A DNA stretch of 64,000 bases from Alteromonas aestuariivivens (GCF_003367475.1 NZ_QRHA01000005.1:248001-312000); one strand, 5' to 3'. Shown: positions 28,420 through 38,162, counted from the first letter of the stretch. The notes: generated from the sequence alone by a model not told the origin. Numbers and translations are program-made.

Positions 28420-31212
28420 TCACGCCTCTGCCAGAGTTTGTCGATAGTTGTCCAGGCAGGTCTTCAGGCGAGCTAACAAAGGAATTTCCTCCTCGCTCAG
28501 TGGCCCGTGGGATATCCACGCCTCAATCAGTTCCTCTACCGACAGAAAGCTGCCCTGCTCCAGCTTGGCAGTCATCATGGCAAGCTGCACATCCTGGCGA
28601 ACATTGTCGCTGTCGTCGGGTGTGCTCATACCAAAAGTAACCTCCAGCATGATGGTCAGCCACAGGCGCGAAAAGTGCGGTTTGCTGCTTTGACTGAAAC
28701 GGGATTGCCAGCGTTTGTCCAGCGCCTGCCAGATTGTTGAATCAATCTGCTCCTCTGGAACGGACTCGGCTGTGCGCCACTGCCCCAACGCCCTAACCAA
28801 ATCCTGGTGCTGCTTATGTAAAGCCTGCTGCTGACGCTGCAGGCTAACAGTGGCAATTTGCTCGTGCACGGCGCTGATTTCACGGCGTAACTGCCCTGCC
28901 GCCTTTGCAGGCAAGCCGGCAATGGCAGCTTCAGCCTCAGCCAGTGCTGAACGGGTTGCATCAATGCTGTCCAGCGTCACGCCCGCTGCCAGCGCAGACA
29001 ACTGCTGCTTAAGTGCCTCAACCTGGGTCTGGTTCTGCTTTTCAGTTTGCTGGCGCAGTTTTTTGGCGTTGCCAAACAGCTCATCGTTGGCGCGGCGAAA
29101 CGCCTGCCAAAGGCGGTTATCAAAGCGACGGCCAGACGGGCCAATCTGCTTCCATTGCTGTTGCAGCTGTTGCGCTTTTTGGCATGCCGCACCCACATCT
29201 TCGTCTTCCACCAGTAGCAGGGTCTGCTCCACCAAAGCCTGCTTCTGCTGGCGATTTTGCTGATGCCACTGGGCTACCTTTTCTGCCAACGGTTGAAGCG
29301 CCGCCTCCCAGCCCTGCTTTAGTGAGCCGTATTCTTCTTTGCTCACCGGCCCGGCTTCACGCCAGCGGGCTTTTAACCCTTCCAGCTCAGACGCCAGAGC
29401 ATCTGCAGATAACTCGGGATCGAGTGCGGATACGGCATTAATCAGATCCTGACGCACGCCCAGTGCCTGCTTACGCTGCTGTTCAAGCTGCTCGAAATAT
29501 TCCCGGCAGGGTAAAAATGCCTGCTCCAGAATCGCATCAAACCTGGTGTTTAGCTCATCGTCTTCCTGCTCACCAGTGCTGCCCAGGCTGTTCCATTGAT
29601 TGCGCAGGGTTCGGATGGTGCTGACACGATGATGAACGTCATCGATATTTTCATTCAACAGGCCCTTCGCCTGTTCGAGTAATGCCGGCTTGCGCGGTTT
29701 GGCCAGATAGCTTTGCCAGCCTTCCAGCCGCTCAATCTGTTGCTGCAGTTGCTCGAAACGCCGCTCAATCCGGGCTTTCGCATCCCCTGATAGCGAGTGG
29801 TAATCGCAGCTCAATTTACCGAAACGGGACATCGCCGCCCGGAATCGACCTGCGTCGATTAAGCCTGAAATACTGCTGATGTGCTTACGGCACTGTTTCA
29901 GCCCTTCTTCACTGGCGGCTTTTTGCTGTTTGAAATGAGCCTGCCAACGTTTGCTGTACTTTGACCAGCGCTCGGCCCAGTCTGCCGGAATGCGCGGAAA
30001 CTGCCCTTTCAGGCTTTGCCACTCAGTGCGCACCTGCTGCCAGCTTTGCGCATTGTCTTCGGTTCCAGGCTCAAGCGCCTGCGCACGGTCAAGTGCAGCA
30101 ATGGCCTGTTGCGCCAGCGCCTGCAGTTCTGGCAGTGCCTGCACTTCCTGCTCCAGTCTGGCAAGCTGTTTGTGCCACTTTTCAAGGCCAGCCTTGTCCA
30201 GTGCCGTCTGGGCTGACACCAACTCAGCAAGCTTCTGTACCTGCGCGGTCAGCTCTGTCTGACGAACCGCATCAATCTTACCCGGCTGCCGGTAACTTTC
30301 GGCCAGGGCCTGCTCAACCTCTGCGGCTACCTGCTGCATCGCCTGCAGGCTGGCCTGTGCTTCCCGCTCAGCCTGCTTCGCCAGCCAATGGGTTTTCAGG
30401 CGTTCAGAATGCCGGGCCAGTTGTTCCGTTATCCGGGTGTGTTTGTGCTCAAGCTGTTGCCGGATTTCCGGGCTTAAACACGCGAAATCCGCACACAGTA
30501 GCTGATACTCCTGCTGCAACTTCACCATTTTGCTGCAGACCGTCTCATAATCGCTCTTATCCATCAACGCCTGCAGTTTGGACAGCACCAGCGTGGTGTC
30601 ACGCTCCAGTTGAATAGGGCGTTGTTGAGCTGCAAGCCGGGAATCAATTAGCTCGCTCAGGCGAGCCTTAACGTCGGGATCTGAGACTTTGCGCTGCAAT
30701 TTCTGCAGCAAATCAGCGTCCTGCATGCCTTCCAGCATTTCCAGTTGCAGTGCTTTACCTGCTCGTTTAAGGAAGAACGCCTGCAACACCGAAGGTCTAT
30801 CAACCCGAGCGAGTAAACGCTTTGCCAAACCATGGTTGGCGGCAATGTCATCGTCTTCCATCAGGACTTTGATGATCAGGTCGGTCGGTGCCGATTCCAG
30901 CAGATAGGCTTTGCGCTCTGATTCACTCAGCGGCAATGCATTGTTTTTGAACACCGCTTCTTCAACCCACCGCGCCGCATTGCGCGCAACCACTTCGTTA
31001 TGGCTGGTTTGGGCGGCCTTTTGCCACAGCGCAAAGTCATTGAGCTTTTTCAACGCGGCCAGCACCACTTGTGCGCTGTCATCATTGAACGCCAGTTCAT
31101 GCAAAATCGATTTTTCCGCCGGCTTTTCAACCGACAGTTTGGCTACTGAGCCCTTGCGGACCTGCGGGTCGTCATTACGATAGGATGGAACAAAAAAGCG
31201 ATTAAAAATCAT
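28420..31212 (-). CDS. DUF349 domain-containing large coiled-coil protein
   Basis: A 930-residue cytosolic protein with repeated DUF349 segments, visible as W-x-x-[IL]-G-type repeats: QWNSLGSTGEQEDDELNTRFD, ARWREAGPVSKEEYGSL, QWKQIGPSGRRFDNRLWQAF. Between them are long Gln/Ala/Leu-rich coiled coils. The N-terminal 200 residues look like HEAT-type helical repeats (LHELAFNDDSAQVVLAALKKL). The ATG at 31212 (MIFNRFFVPSY) is preferred; a TTG six codons upstream is possible. It overlaps the yeaC 3' end by 11 nt. Function is not established; partner genes here are yeaC and a zinc-ribbon gene upstream. Confidence 0.88.
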   Translation of the reverse strand: MIFNRFFVPSYRNDDPQVRKGSVAKLSVEKPAEKSILHELAFNDDSAQVVLAALKKLNDFALWQKAAQTSHNEVVARNAARWVEEAVFKNNALPLSESERKAYLLESAPTDLIIKVLMEDDDIAANHGLAKRLLARVDRPSVLQAFFLKRAGKALQLEMLEGMQDADLLQKLQRKVSDPDVKARLSELIDSRLAAQQRPIQLERDTTLVLSKLQALMDKSDYETVCSKMVKLQQEYQLLCADFACLSPEIRQQLEHKHTRITEQLARHSERLKTHWLAKQAEREAQASLQAMQQVAAEVEQALAESYRQPGKIDAVRQTELTAQVQKLAELVSAQTALDKAGLEKWHKQLARLEQEVQALPELQALAQQAIAALDRAQALEPGTEDNAQSWQQVRTEWQSLKGQFPRIPADWAERWSKYSKRWQAHFKQQKAASEEGLKQCRKHISSISGLIDAGRFRAAMSRFGKLSCDYHSLSGDAKARIERRFEQLQQQIERLEGWQSYLAKPRKPALLEQAKGLLNENIDDVHHRVSTIRTLRNQWNSLGSTGEQEDDELNTRFDAILEQAFLPCREYFEQLEQQRKQALGVRQDLINAVSALDPELSADALASELEGLKARWREAGPVSKEEYGSLKQGWEAALQPLAEKVAQWHQQNRQQKQALVEQTLLLVEDEDVGAACQKAQQLQQQWKQIGPSGRRFDNRLWQAFRRANDELFGNAKKLRQQTEKQNQTQVEALKQQLSALAAGVTLDSIDATRSALAEAEAAIAGLPAKAAGQLRREISAVHEQIATVSLQRQQQALHKQHQDLVRALGQWRTAESVPEEQIDSTIWQALDKRWQSRFSQSSKPHFSRLWLTIMLEVTFGMSTPDDSDNVRQDVQLAMMTAKLEQGSFLSVEELIEAWISHGPLSEEEIPLLARLKTCLDNYRQTLAEA

Positions 31213-31492
31213 CCTGCTTAAACCGTGCAATAGTGGATTGGGATCCCGTAGGGTTGAGTTCAGCTTTCAGTTCACGTTTACTTTTATGTACTATCTGGCC
31301 GTCTTCACCCACCGTCATGTGTTCTGTCGACTTGGCTATTTTTGACTGATACAAAAACACCGCCTGCAGGCAGTGGGCCTTTTGTTCTTCGGACAGTGGT
31401 GAACCGTCCAGCCATTTACCGGTTTCTACTGCGAGTTTGAGTCGCTCGTACACCTCAGGTGTCATGGCCGCGAGAAGTTGTTCAATGTTCAT
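31202..31492 (-). CDS. yeaC: YeaC family protein (DUF1315)
   Basis: A 96-residue protein starting at the ATG at 31492 (MNIEQLLAAMTPEVYERLKL), close in length to E. coli YeaC (90). The family pattern AVETGKWLDGSPLSEEQK and LQAVFLYQSK is clear. Function is not known. Its start overlaps the zinc-ribbon gene stop by 4 nt and its end overlaps the DUF349 gene start, so three genes are tightly coupled. Confidence 0.88.
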   Translation of the reverse strand: MNIEQLLAAMTPEVYERLKLAVETGKWLDGSPLSEEQKAHCLQAVFLYQSKIAKSTEHMTVGEDGQIVHKSKRELKAELNPTGSQSTIARFKQDDF

Positions 31493-31818
31493 GATGAAAA
31501 CCGTTTGATGATCACAATGCGGACCCGGTTGACGATATACCACACAAAGCCCACTACTGAGGCAAGAATGGCAAGGTTGTGCTGCAAATCACCGGGCTTG
31601 GTACCGCCCCAGTACATAAAGCCAAAGCCGGCAATAAACATCAGCATGGCCAGCATCGACTGATTTTGCAGGCTGTGCAGCTTTTTGAATCGGGTCAGGT
31701 TCTGTTTGCGCAGCAAATCGTCGGCAGACGCATCGCCCACTTTAAACTCGCAATGGTGACATTCTGCCGCTTTGTCGGAAATTTTTTTGCCACATGAAGG
31801 ACATTCTGTCAGTGCCAT
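31489..31818 (-). CDS. Zinc-ribbon membrane protein, 109 aa
   Basis: A 109-residue protein. The N-terminus is a zinc ribbon, CPSCGKKISDKAAECHHC, with four Cys. Two membrane helices follow, about 53-71 (MLAMLMFIAGFGFMYWGG) and 82-102 (NLAILASVVGFVWYIVNRV). The ribbon would face the cytoplasm. Function is unknown. It is the first gene of the leftward cluster with yeaC and the DUF349 gene. Confidence 0.75.
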   Translation of the reverse strand: MALTECPSCGKKISDKAAECHHCEFKVGDASADDLLRKQNLTRFKKLHSLQNQSMLAMLMFIAGFGFMYWGGTKPGDLQHNLAILASVVGFVWYIVNRVRIVIIKRFSS

Positions 31819-31899
31819 ACAATGCTCCTGTTTAGTTTACGTTCACAACCAGGGCAGCAATGGTCAGTAAAAGCAATTCGAAAGATTAGAAATTGGGCC

Positions 31900-31938
31900 T
31901 TGCCTGCCGGCTGGGCCTGCTGGCTTGGCCTGCTGGCG
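31900..31938. repeat. Three 13-bp tandem repeats
   Basis: Imperfect units TTGCCTGCCGGCT, GGGCCTGCTGGCT and TGGCCTGCTGGCG lie upstream of the zinc-ribbon gene, in the gap before the AgcS gene. No coding role seen. Confidence 0.6.
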
Positions 31939-31965
31939 TAACCCATAGGCTCCGCCTAAAAAACC

Positions 31966-32019
31966 AAAAGCGCGAAAGCATAAACACCAAGGCTACCTTG
32001 TTTACACCTTCACGCTTTT
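31966..32019 (-). terminator. Long imperfect hairpin, terminator after agcS
   Basis: Outer arms AAAAGCG (31966-31972) and CGCTTTT (32013-32019) enclose an inner stem CAAGG (31988-31992)/CCTTG (31996-32000) with CTA loop. On the minus strand a T-run follows. It starts 15 bp after the AgcS stop. Confidence 0.55.
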
Positions 32020-32033
32020 TGACAGTAATAAAC

Positions 32034-33692
32034 TTATTTGTTCACTTTTGCCCAGTAATCATTGACCGTCTGCTTCATTTCCTTGCTCAGCAACACTATA
32101 CCAAACAGGTTCGGCAGAGTCATAACCACAATGGCCACTGCAGACAAAGCCCACACCAGAGTGGTGTCTGAAAACGATGCCCACACGAATCCGGCTACGT
32201 AAATTACCCGGTAAGGCATTACCGAACGGGGGCCGAGCAGATAGGTCATGGCACGGTCACCGTAATAGGACCAGGCAATGGCTGTGGAAAACGCAAACAG
32301 CATCAGGCCAATAGATACAATGTACTGGCCAAAATCACCAAAGAACCCGCGGGTGAAGGCGATGGTGGTCAGTGCTGCCGAATGAACCAGCGATTTTCCA
32401 CTGATTTCCAGGTTTTCTTTAACCGGCTTGCCCTTTTCTATCTTCAGTGTTCCAGTAAAGGGGTCTTCGTTGCCTAAAGAATACGTTACGTCTTCGGCTA
32501 CTGAACGGGCATTGATCAGGGTGAATCCATCGCTCACAGCAGTGCCGTTGACCACCTGGATTGTGCCGCTGAAGGGGGTAATGCCCGAATCGTCAATATC
32601 ATTGATGTACTTGTACAGGTTTTCTACGTCCTGCTGTTTGCTGTCATCGTAATGGCCGCTGACAAACAGCATATCGGAACGGTCAAAGACGTTCTGGTGC
32701 TTCTCTTTCCAGACGCCGGAAGACAGGATCACCAACCCGGTTACGGTACAAATCAAAATGGTGTCGATAAACGGCTCAAGCAGAGAAACCATACCTTCTG
32801 ATGCCGGCTCTTTGGTTTTCGCTGCCGCGTGGGCGATGGGAGCAGACCCTTGCCCGGCTTCGTTGGAAAACAGACCACGGTTTACCCCACGGTTGAACGC
32901 ATACGCCAGTGACGCACCAAGGAAGCCTCCGGCTGCCGCTGAACCACTGAACGCATCGCCAATCACCGCGGCGAAAGACGGGCCGATATTTTCTAGGTTG
33001 GCAAAGATAACGCCCAACGCGCCTATCAGGTAAATCACCGCCATCAAAGGCACTACCTTCGCCGTAAAGGCTGCAATACGCTGAATGCCACCCAAAATAA
33101 CCAGGGCCAGCAGAATACCCAGTACGCTGCCGACAATCAGCGGGTCAAAGCCGAAGGTGGCTTCGATACTGGTAGCAATGCCATTACTCTGCGGCAGGTT
33201 TCCGGTACCAAACGAACTGATAACAGTGGCAACGGCAAAGGCTACGGCCAGCCATTTCATGTTCAGGCGACGATCCATGTAATACATGGGGCCACCCGCC
33301 ATTGTGCCATCCTCGGTTTGCACCCGGTATTTATGCGACAGGGTTACTTCCACAAACTTGGTGGTCATACCCAAAAAAGCCGTTGCCCACATCCAGAATA
33401 GCGCTGCCGGGCCGCCGAGGAAAATCGCAAATGCCACACCACTGATATTACCCGTACCCACAGTGCCGGACAACGCGGTGGTCAGTGCACGGAAATGGGT
33501 GGTATCGCCAGGGTCGCCCTTGTGATCAAATTTACCGGTAACCACCTGCCACGCATGCTTGAAATACCGGATTTGCGGAAATTTAAGGTAAATAGTGAAA
33601 AACAAGCCCACACCGAGCAAAACGAAAGGAAACCACGGGGCCCCTCCGAGCATGCCATCCAAAGACACGAGAAAATTATATAAAGCTTCCAA
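32034..33692 (-). CDS. Alanine/glycine:cation symporter (AgcS family) with an extra loop
   Basis: A sodium-coupled amino acid importer of the inner membrane. The 552 residues are well above the usual 440-480. Family motifs are [27 protein letters not shown] near residue 80 and [21 protein letters not shown] near 271. The excess is a hydrophilic insert at about 328-437, between two membrane helices. It contains a repeated element: [14 protein letters not shown] (373-386) and [14 protein letters not shown] (411-424). The start is a TTG with GGGGAAG upstream. It is alone on its transcript, with a terminator after it. Confidence 0.9.
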   Translation of the reverse strand: MEALYNFLVSLDGMLGGAPWFPFVLLGVGLFFTIYLKFPQIRYFKHAWQVVTGKFDHKGDPGDTTHFRALTTALSGTVGTGNISGVAFAIFLGGPAALFWMWATAFLGMTTKFVEVTLSHKYRVQTEDGTMAGGPMYYMDRRLNMKWLAVAFAVATVISSFGTGNLPQSNGIATSIEATFGFDPLIVGSVLGILLALVILGGIQRIAAFTAKVVPLMAVIYLIGALGVIFANLENIGPSFAAVIGDAFSGSAAAGGFLGASLAYAFNRGVNRGLFSNEAGQGSAPIAHAAAKTKEPASEGMVSLLEPFIDTILICTVTGLVILSSGVWKEKHQNVFDRSDMLFVSGHYDDSKQQDVENLYKYINDIDDSGITPFSGTIQVVNGTAVSDGFTLINARSVAEDVTYSLGNEDPFTGTLKIEKGKPVKENLEISGKSLVHSAALTTIAFTRGFFGDFGQYIVSIGLMLFAFSTAIAWSYYGDRAMTYLLGPRSVMPYRVIYVAGFVWASFSDTTLVWALSAVAIVVMTLPNLFGIVLLSKEMKQTVNDYWAKVNK

Positions 33693-33734
33693 CTTCTTCC
33701 CCTTGTTGTAATTGTTTTTAGTGCCTGATTATTA

Positions 33735-34862
33735 TTATCGTAATTGTGAAACCACTGCACGCACCGCAACGAGCAAATCTTCACCCAGCTGTCGGCAGCG
33801 TTGAACCGACCAGCCGAATTCGCTGTCCGGAAGGTTAATATTGTCCTTAAACGGCATTTCAAATGTGTAGGACAGGCAATCAAACTGATGCCCGACGGCA
33901 TTCGACGCAACGGTAAGATTGGCCTTACCCGGTTCATCCTTCGGATAGCCATATTCATCCTGGAACTCAGGCGTGGTATTCAAAAGTGCAGCTTTGAAAT
34001 TGTCTTCCAGTTGCTTGAGACGCTCGGAATAATTCGGGATCCCCTCACTGCCGGCGACAAAATTGTAAGGCAGCGCTTCATCACCGTGCAGGTCAAGATA
34101 CAGGTCTACCCCACTGTGCTGCATGGCCTGAAGTACGTAATACACTTCCGGGCTCTTTTCCAAAGAAGGAGTGGCCCACTCGCGGTTCAGATTCACCCCT
34201 GCCGCATTGGTACGCAGATGCCCGCGCACTGCGCCGTCCGGGTTCATATTCGGTACCACATAGAAAACCGCCTGATCCAGCAGGCTTCTGGCTAATCCAT
34301 CCTGCTCGTCCAGAAGGCGGTAAATCAAGCCCTCTGCGCACCATTCAGCCATGGTTTCTCCAGGATGCTGGCGGGCGGTGACCCAGATTTTCTTTTTGCC
34401 CGGCTCTTCATCACCAATCACCAGTACCGACATATCCCGACCGTCCAGGGTTTGCCCCAGCAGACGGTGTTCACAATGGAGCGACATTTGCGCGTCATGG
34501 ATCAAGTCCAGGTGGCGCTCATAGCTGTAGGGAATAAAGTACGCGAAGTAAACGCTGGGTTGCTCGGGTGTGAAAGCGAAGGTGAGGTTGTCACCGTCAA
34601 ATTCGGTATCAACCCGAAACCAGGTTTGTCTGTCGTAGGAAGCCAGCACCCGGTAATCTTCCCACCCCTTTGGGTAAGCGGACTTCGCCAGGTCGCACAA
34701 GCGAATGCGATGCAATTCAAACGGCTCGCCGAACAAGCGAAAATGGAACCATTGGTAGAATTCAGATTGATTGTCTTTTTGAATACGCAGGACGATATCG
34801 CCCGCTGACTCCGCACTCACCACCTGGATGTTGCCGGAATCAAACTGACTGGATATATGCAT
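33735..34862 (-). CDS. M14-type cytosolic carboxypeptidase (CCP-like)
   Basis: A 375-residue zinc carboxypeptidase of the bacterial cytosolic CCP subgroup. An N-terminal beta-sandwich domain (about 1-120, FYQWFHFRLFGEP) is followed by the M14 catalytic domain. Zinc ligands are in RQHPGETMAEW and DLHGDEALP; the general base Glu is in YTFEMPFKDN. No signal peptide, so cytoplasmic. The substrate is unknown; eukaryotic relatives remove glutamates from tubulin, which cannot be assumed here. It lies 42 bp upstream of agcS on the same strand. Confidence 0.9.
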   Translation of the reverse strand: MHISSQFDSGNIQVVSAESAGDIVLRIQKDNQSEFYQWFHFRLFGEPFELHRIRLCDLAKSAYPKGWEDYRVLASYDRQTWFRVDTEFDGDNLTFAFTPEQPSVYFAYFIPYSYERHLDLIHDAQMSLHCEHRLLGQTLDGRDMSVLVIGDEEPGKKKIWVTARQHPGETMAEWCAEGLIYRLLDEQDGLARSLLDQAVFYVVPNMNPDGAVRGHLRTNAAGVNLNREWATPSLEKSPEVYYVLQAMQHSGVDLYLDLHGDEALPYNFVAGSEGIPNYSERLKQLEDNFKAALLNTTPEFQDEYGYPKDEPGKANLTVASNAVGHQFDCLSYTFEMPFKDNINLPDSEFGWSVQRCRQLGEDLLVAVRAVVSQLR

Positions 34863-34938
34863 TTTTCTGTCGTGGCCCTTATAATTTTGCCGGCTAATTT
34901 AGCATACTCAACCACCCAAATACCACGCTTTACTCGGC

Positions 34939-35484
34939 CTATTCCGTGTCCGAAGGCGGCGTGGCAAGCCATGTGCGCAATTTTAGACCAATCGCCGAAC
35001 TGTAACCGAGAGACTTGTCTATTACGGTAAAGTTCTCATCCAGCAAATAGTAGGTCGGGTAACCGGTGACCTGAAAAATTTCCCGGGTCTGTTCCGTCCC
35101 AAGGTACACCCGCCCTTTCACATCGGCGCGTTCCATAAACTCCTCGACCTCAGCCGGATTGTTATAGTCCAGCGCAATACGCACTACCCGGTACTCACCC
35201 CGGTCAACGTAGTCGAGATTGCCAATGCTGACACGGCATATCTGACACCAGGGCGCAAAAAAGTACACCAGGGTTCGCTTGCTGGCGACCGGTGCGATGG
35301 TATGTGTGTTACCCGATAATGTTGGTAATGTTATGGGTACAATGTTCGTTTCGCCATTGGTTGGGAGCATGCCTTTGGTTTGCCACCATTGAACGGTGTA
35401 CAAAACCAGACACAAAAATACCCCATCTCGGACCCAGCGCATCCAGCGTTGACGGAACCACGGCCATGCTGATTTTTCAGTCAC
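34939..35484 (-). CDS. Membrane-anchored thioredoxin-like protein (TlpA/ScsD-like)
   Basis: A 181-residue protein with one N-terminal membrane anchor (about 18-34, DGVFLCLVLYTVQWW) and a periplasmic thioredoxin fold. The redox motif is WCQIC near residue 83, and the cis-Pro segment is TGYPTYYLL. It is probably a thiol oxidoreductase like ScsD or TlpA, acting on periplasmic disulfides; the partner is unknown. GTG start with an AGG-type site upstream. It stands between the M14 gene and a GAPDH gene on the same strand. Confidence 0.85.
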   Translation of the reverse strand: MTEKSAWPWFRQRWMRWVRDGVFLCLVLYTVQWWQTKGMLPTNGETNIVPITLPTLSGNTHTIAPVASKRTLVYFFAPWCQICRVSIGNLDYVDRGEYRVVRIALDYNNPAEVEEFMERADVKGRVYLGTEQTREIFQVTGYPTYYLLDENFTVIDKSLGYSSAIGLKLRTWLATPPSDTE

Positions 35485-35594
35485 GGTCTTGCCTATCTAC
35501 TAATTGGATTATAAGAACTGTCGAATTCGAGTGTTTTGGCTTAATTATGATTTTCTAACACATCATGACATTGCATTTTGTACACACAAGGTAC

Positions 35595-35625
35595 AAAAAA
35601 ACCGGCGCAGGATCTACAGCACCGG
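35595..35625 (-). terminator. Rho-independent terminator after the long GAPDH gene
   Basis: CCGGTGC/GCGCCGG (complements of 35619-35625 and 35602-35608) pair with one G-U around a 10-nt loop. On the minus strand a run of seven T follows (complement of 35595-35601). It lies 22 bp past the stop codon. Confidence 0.75.
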
Positions 35626-35646
35626 CAACATATTATGAGTATTTTT

Positions 35647-37092
35647 TTAAATCGGAATGGTTGGCACCGTTAATTGCGCCATATCACGGATTACACGCAT
35701 AACCTGGCAACTGTAACCAAACTCATTATCGTACCAGAGGTACAGGGTGACCCGGTTTCCGGCCACGATAGTTGCCTGTGAATCTACCACGGATGCTGCC
35801 TGGGTCCCCACCAGATCGGTGGACACAATTTCAGTGCTGGCGGTGTAATCAATCTGGTGCTGAAGAGACGAAAACAGCGACGTATTGCGCAAAAATTCAT
35901 TCACACTCAGCTTATCGGTTTCAGCCGCAAGATTCAGATTCAGGATCGCCAGCGAAACATTCGGGGTGGGCACACGTATGGCATTCCCGGTAAGCTTTCC
36001 TTCCAGTTTTGGGTACGCCTTGGCCACAGCTTTTGCTGCACCGGTTTCCGTCAGCACCATATTCAGCGGTGCGCTGCGCCCCCTGCGATCCGCTTTATGG
36101 AAATTGTCGATAAGATTCTGGTCGTTGGTGTACGAATGCACAGTTTCAACATGGCCACTGACAATACCAAATTCCTCATCCAATGCCTTCAGCACTGGCG
36201 TGATCGCATTGGTAGTACAACTGGCGGCGGACATAATGGTGTCGTTTTCGGCAATGTCGCCGTGGTTGACACCGTGCACAATATTTTTAATGTCACCCTT
36301 GCCCGGTGCAGTCAGCAACACCTTGGCGGCACCTTTGGCTTTAAGGTGCAGGCCGAGCCCGTCACGATCCCGCCACATCCCGGTGTTATCGACCACAATG
36401 GCGTTGTCAATTCCATAACGGGTGTAATCCACTTCTGCCGGGCTGTTGGCGTAAATTACCTGAATGAAAGAACCGTTCGCCTTAATGGCGTTCCTTTCAG
36501 TATCTACCGTGATGCTGCCGTTAAATGGCCCGTGAACAGAATCACGACGTAACAGGCTGGCGCGTTTTTCAAGATCGCCCTCTTTGCCGCCGCGAACCAC
36601 GATTGCGCGAAGCCGTAGTTTGTTGTTTTTACCCTGACGCTCTATGAGCAATCGGGCCAAAAGCCTGCCAATGCGGCCAAACCCGTACAAGACCACATCG
36701 CGGGGTGCCTGATTGTCGTCGGTGTTGTAAACACCGGAAAGCTGACCTTCCAGATAACGATGCAAATCATTCTGTTCCACACCGGTGCCATAGTGAAAGT
36801 CAAACGCCAGTTTACCGATGTCAATTTCCGCCGGAGCCAGCTTCATGGTGCTCAACGCCTCAAGGATTGGCCAGCTTTCCCGCAAACGCAGCTTTATGCC
36901 TTCGTGCAGCCGCACAGTTCGGTGTGCTTTTATGATATCGATGGCACTGGCATTTAACAAAGAACGCCCATACACCGAAATTTCAACCGCATGGTTACGA
37001 TATAGTTTGCCAATCAGCGGCAACATCCGTTCGGCGAATTCCTGCCGTTCCTGCCAGCTGGTCTGTAACTCCTGTTCAAACTGTTGATTCAT
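35647..37092 (-). CDS. Long-form glyceraldehyde-3-phosphate dehydrogenase
   Basis: A 481-residue GAPDH with the catalytic Cys292 in SAASCTTNAITP, the Rossmann motif GFGRIGR, and [14 protein letters not shown]. It carries an N-terminal extension of about 125 residues (QELQTSWQERQEFAERMLPLIGKLYRNH) that the classical 331-residue enzyme lacks. This form is known in Pseudomonas and Vibrio beside a short GAPDH and is often tied to gluconeogenesis. The short form gapA is at 47220 in this window. Its physiological direction and cofactor are not provable here. Confidence 0.92.
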   Translation of the reverse strand: MNQQFEQELQTSWQERQEFAERMLPLIGKLYRNHAVEISVYGRSLLNASAIDIIKAHRTVRLHEGIKLRLRESWPILEALSTMKLAPAEIDIGKLAFDFHYGTGVEQNDLHRYLEGQLSGVYNTDDNQAPRDVVLYGFGRIGRLLARLLIERQGKNNKLRLRAIVVRGGKEGDLEKRASLLRRDSVHGPFNGSITVDTERNAIKANGSFIQVIYANSPAEVDYTRYGIDNAIVVDNTGMWRDRDGLGLHLKAKGAAKVLLTAPGKGDIKNIVHGVNHGDIAENDTIMSAASCTTNAITPVLKALDEEFGIVSGHVETVHSYTNDQNLIDNFHKADRRGRSAPLNMVLTETGAAKAVAKAYPKLEGKLTGNAIRVPTPNVSLAILNLNLAAETDKLSVNEFLRNTSLFSSLQHQIDYTASTEIVSTDLVGTQAASVVDSQATIVAGNRVTLYLWYDNEFGYSCQVMRVIRDMAQLTVPTIPI

Positions 37093-37223
37093 GCATTTGC
37101 CTTATAAAGTAAAATTTATGGTGGGTTTGCACGACAGACCGAATTTTTAGGGTACACTGAGGTGATTTATGTCGTCTGGTGCTTACGGGCAGTATTTTAA
37201 GTAAACCGACAAGGAACGCCAAA

Positions 37224-38114
37224 TTGTTGATAAGTTTCAAGTATTCAATGAAAAAGCCGTTTTTTAGCAATTTGTTTAGTAAATTTCCCACAACTTACAA
37301 AAAACACCGGTTTATCGTACCGATGCTCGGCGTTGCCCTCATCAGTGGTTGCGAGGGCATGTTCGAACCATCGATTGCGGAAATCTGTCGTCAGGACAGT
37401 GGTTTTTGCGATGATCTCAATCCGGATGGCTGGTGTCGGGCCGAAAAAGCAGAAATCATTCGCCATCGCTACCGCCACCGGGAGGATGAAACCGAATTTG
37501 ATAAATATCAGCTGCTTATGATTTTTGAAGATTACAAAGTCTGTATCGGAAAGGCGGCTCAAATTCAGCACATCAAATACCGCGAAAAAGAAACCGGCCG
37601 GATGAAAGGCCTGTTGACAGCGCAACGGGAAATCAAGCGTCTGTCCCGCGAAACCCGTCATTCCCAGGAACCCCATCTGGTGTATTACCAATGGTCCCGT
37701 TACGGCCATGAGGACGCCTTGAAACTGTTCCTCGATTACGCCGAAAAAGACCAGCTAACCACCCCTGACCTGCAAATCGCGCTGGCATCCATACAGGTTA
37801 AAACCGACCTGGATAAGACCAAGGGGTCCCTTTACCGGGCGCTGAGTCTGTACAGCGACGATCAGGTGATTGACGACGAAATCTTTGACACCCTGGTAAC
37901 CATTGCCCTGGATCAGGAAAGGTACCATATGGCATATGTGTGGTCGCGGGTCGCCAGTCATTTCAGCAAACGGGTGAACGATGAACAGCTGGCCATGTTG
38001 GCGAACAAGCACCAGCTGTCCGCAGATTCCCTGGACGATGTGGCAGACGAAATCACAAATGCCATAGAAGGCCGCGATTTCGATGCCCATCAGTTGGGAC
38101 TGGATCGACTTTAA
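37224..38114 (+). CDS. DUF2989 family lipoprotein
   Basis: A probable outer-membrane lipoprotein of the DUF2989 family. The start is uncertain: the TTG at 37224 has AAGGAA 7 nt upstream and gives 296 residues; an in-frame ATG at 37248 has no such site. The lipobox ISGC comes late (Cys43, or Cys35 from the ATG), after a basic stretch. The mature part starts with EMFEPSIAEIC-like residues and has CDDLNPDGWCRAEK. The C-terminal half is helical, TPR-like (EDALKLFLDYAEK). Function unknown. It is divergent from the long GAPDH gene. Confidence 0.8.
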   Translation: MLISFKYSMKKPFFSNLFSKFPTTYKKHRFIVPMLGVALISGCEGMFEPSIAEICRQDSGFCDDLNPDGWCRAEKAEIIRHRYRHREDETEFDKYQLLMIFEDYKVCIGKAAQIQHIKYREKETGRMKGLLTAQREIKRLSRETRHSQEPHLVYYQWSRYGHEDALKLFLDYAEKDQLTTPDLQIALASIQVKTDLDKTKGSLYRALSLYSDDQVIDDEIFDTLVTIALDQERYHMAYVWSRVASHFSKRVNDEQLAMLANKHQLSADSLDDVADEITNAIEGRDFDAHQLGLDRL

Positions 38115-38162
38115 TGGGCTGGCTGAAATAAACTTTCATCACAAAAAATCTTACTCCAGTTA

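Noticed and set aside
31900..31938. CRISPR-like repeats near 31.9 kb
   Set aside because: Units are 13 bp, directly adjacent and without spacers; a simple tandem repeat. No cas genes in the window.
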